From positions 1 to 64,000 of the forward strand of contig JACMOZ010000374.1 in the NCBI GenBank assembly GCA_014377785.1: a stretch of 64,000 bases of DNA. The letters are read 5' to 3'. This DNA comes from Aeromicrobium sp. Its GTDB lineage: Bacteria; Actinomycetota; Actinomycetes; Propionibacteriales; Nocardioidaceae. Shown here piece after piece: positions 61,977-64,000 of the stretch. The notes beneath the pieces are model-generated. The model searched no databases. It had not been told where the DNA came from and saw only the letters and a program-made list of their open reading frames with translations. The position numbers and the translations under genes were made by a program. Within the stretch, counting starts at the first letter, position 1. Every line of letters begins with the position of its first letter.

Positions 61977-63275
61977 ATGAATGCCCTGATCTACACCGCC
62001 GGTGTGATCATTTTCGTGCTTGGCGTGGTCATCTCGATTGCGCTGCACGAAGTCGGCCATATGTATCCAGCCAAGAAGTTCGGCGTCAAAGTCACGCAAT
62101 ACTTCGTCGGCTTCGGCAAAACCGTTTGGTCGGTCAAGCGTGGCGAGACCGAATACGGCATCAAGGCGATCCCGCTCGGCGGCTACATCAAGATGGTGGG
62201 CATGTTGCCGCCCGCGAAGGGCCAGGATCCGCACGAGGTCCGCGGCACCAACACCGGACTTTTCACTCAACTGATTTCCGACGCGCGTGAAGCCGAATAC
62301 GAACACGTGGGTCCTGAGGACGAAGAACGCCTCTTTTATCGCAAGCCGTGGTGGCAAAAACTTATAGTGATGTCCGGCGGACCGATGGTCAACGTTGTCC
62401 TGGCGATAGCCTTGTTTGCCATAGTGTTCATGGGTTTTGGTGCACTCAAACCGACAACGACGATTCAGGCTGTGTCCGACTGCGCCATCGCCGATGCCGA
62501 AGCCGGCCGCACCTGCACCGACGAGGACCCGATCACTCCGGCCAAACAAGCAGGGCTCGCCGCCGGCGACACCATCGTGTCGTTCGACGGCACCGAAGTC
62601 ACCGGTTGGGACAACCTCAGCGCGCTGATCCGCGCCAACGGCGACAAGATGACCAGCATCGGCTTCACCCGTGACGGGGTCATGCAGACCAAAGACATCA
62701 AAACCTCGGTGCTTGCCCGTGCCTCGCTGAATAATCCGGACAAACTCGTCAACGTCGGCTTCCTCGGCGTCTCGCCGACCACCGAGATGCAGAGACAGGG
62801 CCCCGGCTTCGTCGCCGCCCAAATGTGGGACTACACGAAGGGCACCGCGGACGTCATCGTTCATTTGCCTCAACGTATGGTCGCGGTGACCCAGGCAGCT
62901 TTCGGAGGCGAACGCGAGGCCGACGGCCCGATCAGCGTCGTCGGTGCAAGCCGGGTCGCGGGTGAAATGGTCACCATCGACAATCCGACTTGGGCCGAGC
63001 GCGCCATCCGGCTCATGGGTCTGCTCGCCGCCGTCAACCTGTTCGTCGCCCTTTTCAACTTCATTCCCTTACTTCCCCTCGACGGCGGCCATATCGCTGG
63101 CGCGTTGTGGGAAGCCATCCGCCGCGGTTGGGCGAAACTTCGCGGCAAGCCAGATCCGGGCTACGTCGACGTGGCCAAGATGTTGCCCGTCGCCTACGCC
63201 GTTGGCGCCGTCCTTATGATTATGAGTGTGATTCTGATTTATGCCGACATTGTCAATCCGGTGAGGTTGACATGA
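61977..63275 (+). CDS. rseP: RIP metalloprotease RseP (site-2 protease)
   Basis: [23 protein letters not shown] HExxH; PDZ region; [26 protein letters not shown]. Confidence 0.95.
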   Translation: MNALIYTAGVIIFVLGVVISIALHEVGHMYPAKKFGVKVTQYFVGFGKTVWSVKRGETEYGIKAIPLGGYIKMVGMLPPAKGQDPHEVRGTNTGLFTQLISDAREAEYEHVGPEDEERLFYRKPWWQKLIVMSGGPMVNVVLAIALFAIVFMGFGALKPTTTIQAVSDCAIADAEAGRTCTDEDPITPAKQAGLAAGDTIVSFDGTEVTGWDNLSALIRANGDKMTSIGFTRDGVMQTKDIKTSVLARASLNNPDKLVNVGFLGVSPTTEMQRQGPGFVAAQMWDYTKGTADVIVHLPQRMVAVTQAAFGGEREADGPISVVGASRVAGEMVTIDNPTWAERAIRLMGLLAAVNLFVALFNFIPLLPLDGGHIAGALWEAIRRGWAKLRGKPDPGYVDVAKMLPVAYAVGAVLMIMSVILIYADIVNPVRLT

Positions 63276-64000
63276 GTGAAGTTGACATGAAAGTCGATCT
63301 CGGGATGCCCGAAGCTCCGCCGCCTGTCCTCATGCCGCGGCGCAAGACGCGCAAGATCAAGGTCGGCACGGTCGACGTTGGCGGCGATGCCCCTGTGTCG
63401 GTCCAGTCGATGACGACGACGCTCACCAGTGACGTCAATGCGACCCTCCAACAGATCGCCGAACTCACCGCGACCGGTTGCGACATCGTCCGGGTGGCGT
63501 GCCCGAGTCAGGACGACGCCGACGCGTTGGCCGAAATTGCCCGGCATTCGCAGATTCCGGTGATCGCCGACATCCATTTCCAGCCCAAATACGTCTTCGC
63601 CGCGATCGATGCGGGTTGCGCGGCGGTCAGGGTCAACCCTGGCAATATCCGCAAATTCGACAACCAGGTCAAGGCCATTGCCATGGCGGCCAAGGACGCC
63701 GGCACGTCGATTCGGATCGGCGTCAACGCCGGTTCGCTCGACAAACGCATCTTCGAAAAGTACGGCAAGGCGACTCCCGAAGCTCTCGTTGAGTCCGCCG
63801 TCTGGGAAGCCTCGCTCTTCGAAGAGCACGACTTCCACGACTTCAAGATCTCGGTCAAACACAATGACCCCGTCGTCATGGTGCAGGCCTACGAAATGTT
63901 GTCCGAACGCGGTGACTGGCCGCTTCACCTCGGTGTGACCGAAGCCGGTCCAGCCTTCCAGGGCACTATCAAAAGTTCGGTCGCTTTCGGCGCGTTGCTG
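63272..64000 (+). CDS. ispG: 4-hydroxy-3-methylbut-2-enyl diphosphate synthase (truncated by window end)
   Basis: [45 protein letters not shown]...[32 protein letters not shown]; no stop before 64000, so absent from the ORF track. Confidence 0.95.
   Translation, partial: MSEVDMKVDLGMPEAPPPVLMPRRKTRKIKVGTVDVGGDAPVSVQSMTTTLTSDVNATLQQIAELTATGCDIVRVACPSQDDADALAEIARHSQIPVIADIHFQPKYVFAAIDAGCAAVRVNPGNIRKFDNQVKAIAMAAKDAGTSIRIGVNAGSLDKRIFEKYGKATPEALVESAVWEASLFEEHDFHDFKISVKHNDPVVMVQAYEMLSERGDWPLHLGVTEAGPAFQGTIKSSVAFGALL

Overview
High-GC actinobacterial chromosome segment, read by eye from the sequence and the ORF track; no searches were run. The backbone is a conserved housekeeping series: smc - thioesterase - ftsY - amtB - glnK(x2) - glnD - ffh - rpsP - KH - rimM - trmD - rplS - lepB - rnhB - DUF2469 // yraN - comM - dprA - xerC - M23 peptidase - rpsB - tsf - pyrH - frr - cdsA - rlmN - dxr - rseP - ispG (cut by the window end). 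The main accessory region is a ~16.8 kb block (about 26367-43133) lying between DUF2469 and yraN, genes that are commonly close neighbours in Actinobacteria. It carries a P450, a YwiC-like protein, a quinol-type nitric oxide reductase in a tight operon with a Cys-motif membrane protein, a slipin, a small membrane protein and a radical SAM/SPASM protein, then an oppositely oriented sulfur block (sqr, DsrC/TusE-like, DsrE-like, a cytochrome b/sulfite-oxidase-fold fusion, a SufS-like enzyme), then cstA-ybdD. An identical 14-nt GGGACCTTTGGCCC element, resembling a DosR/DevR box, precedes both the NO reductase and the molybdoenzyme. A related site precedes sqr, and a CsoR/CstR-like palindrome (ATACCCCCTAGGGTAT) lies near the SufS-like gene. 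This suggests a co-regulated nitric oxide / reactive sulfur module. Gene-decay relics are also visible: a second amtB collapsed to its two ends between two glnK copies, a frameshifted DUF222-HNH gene, and a tandem-duplication scar between the radical SAM and molybdoenzyme genes.
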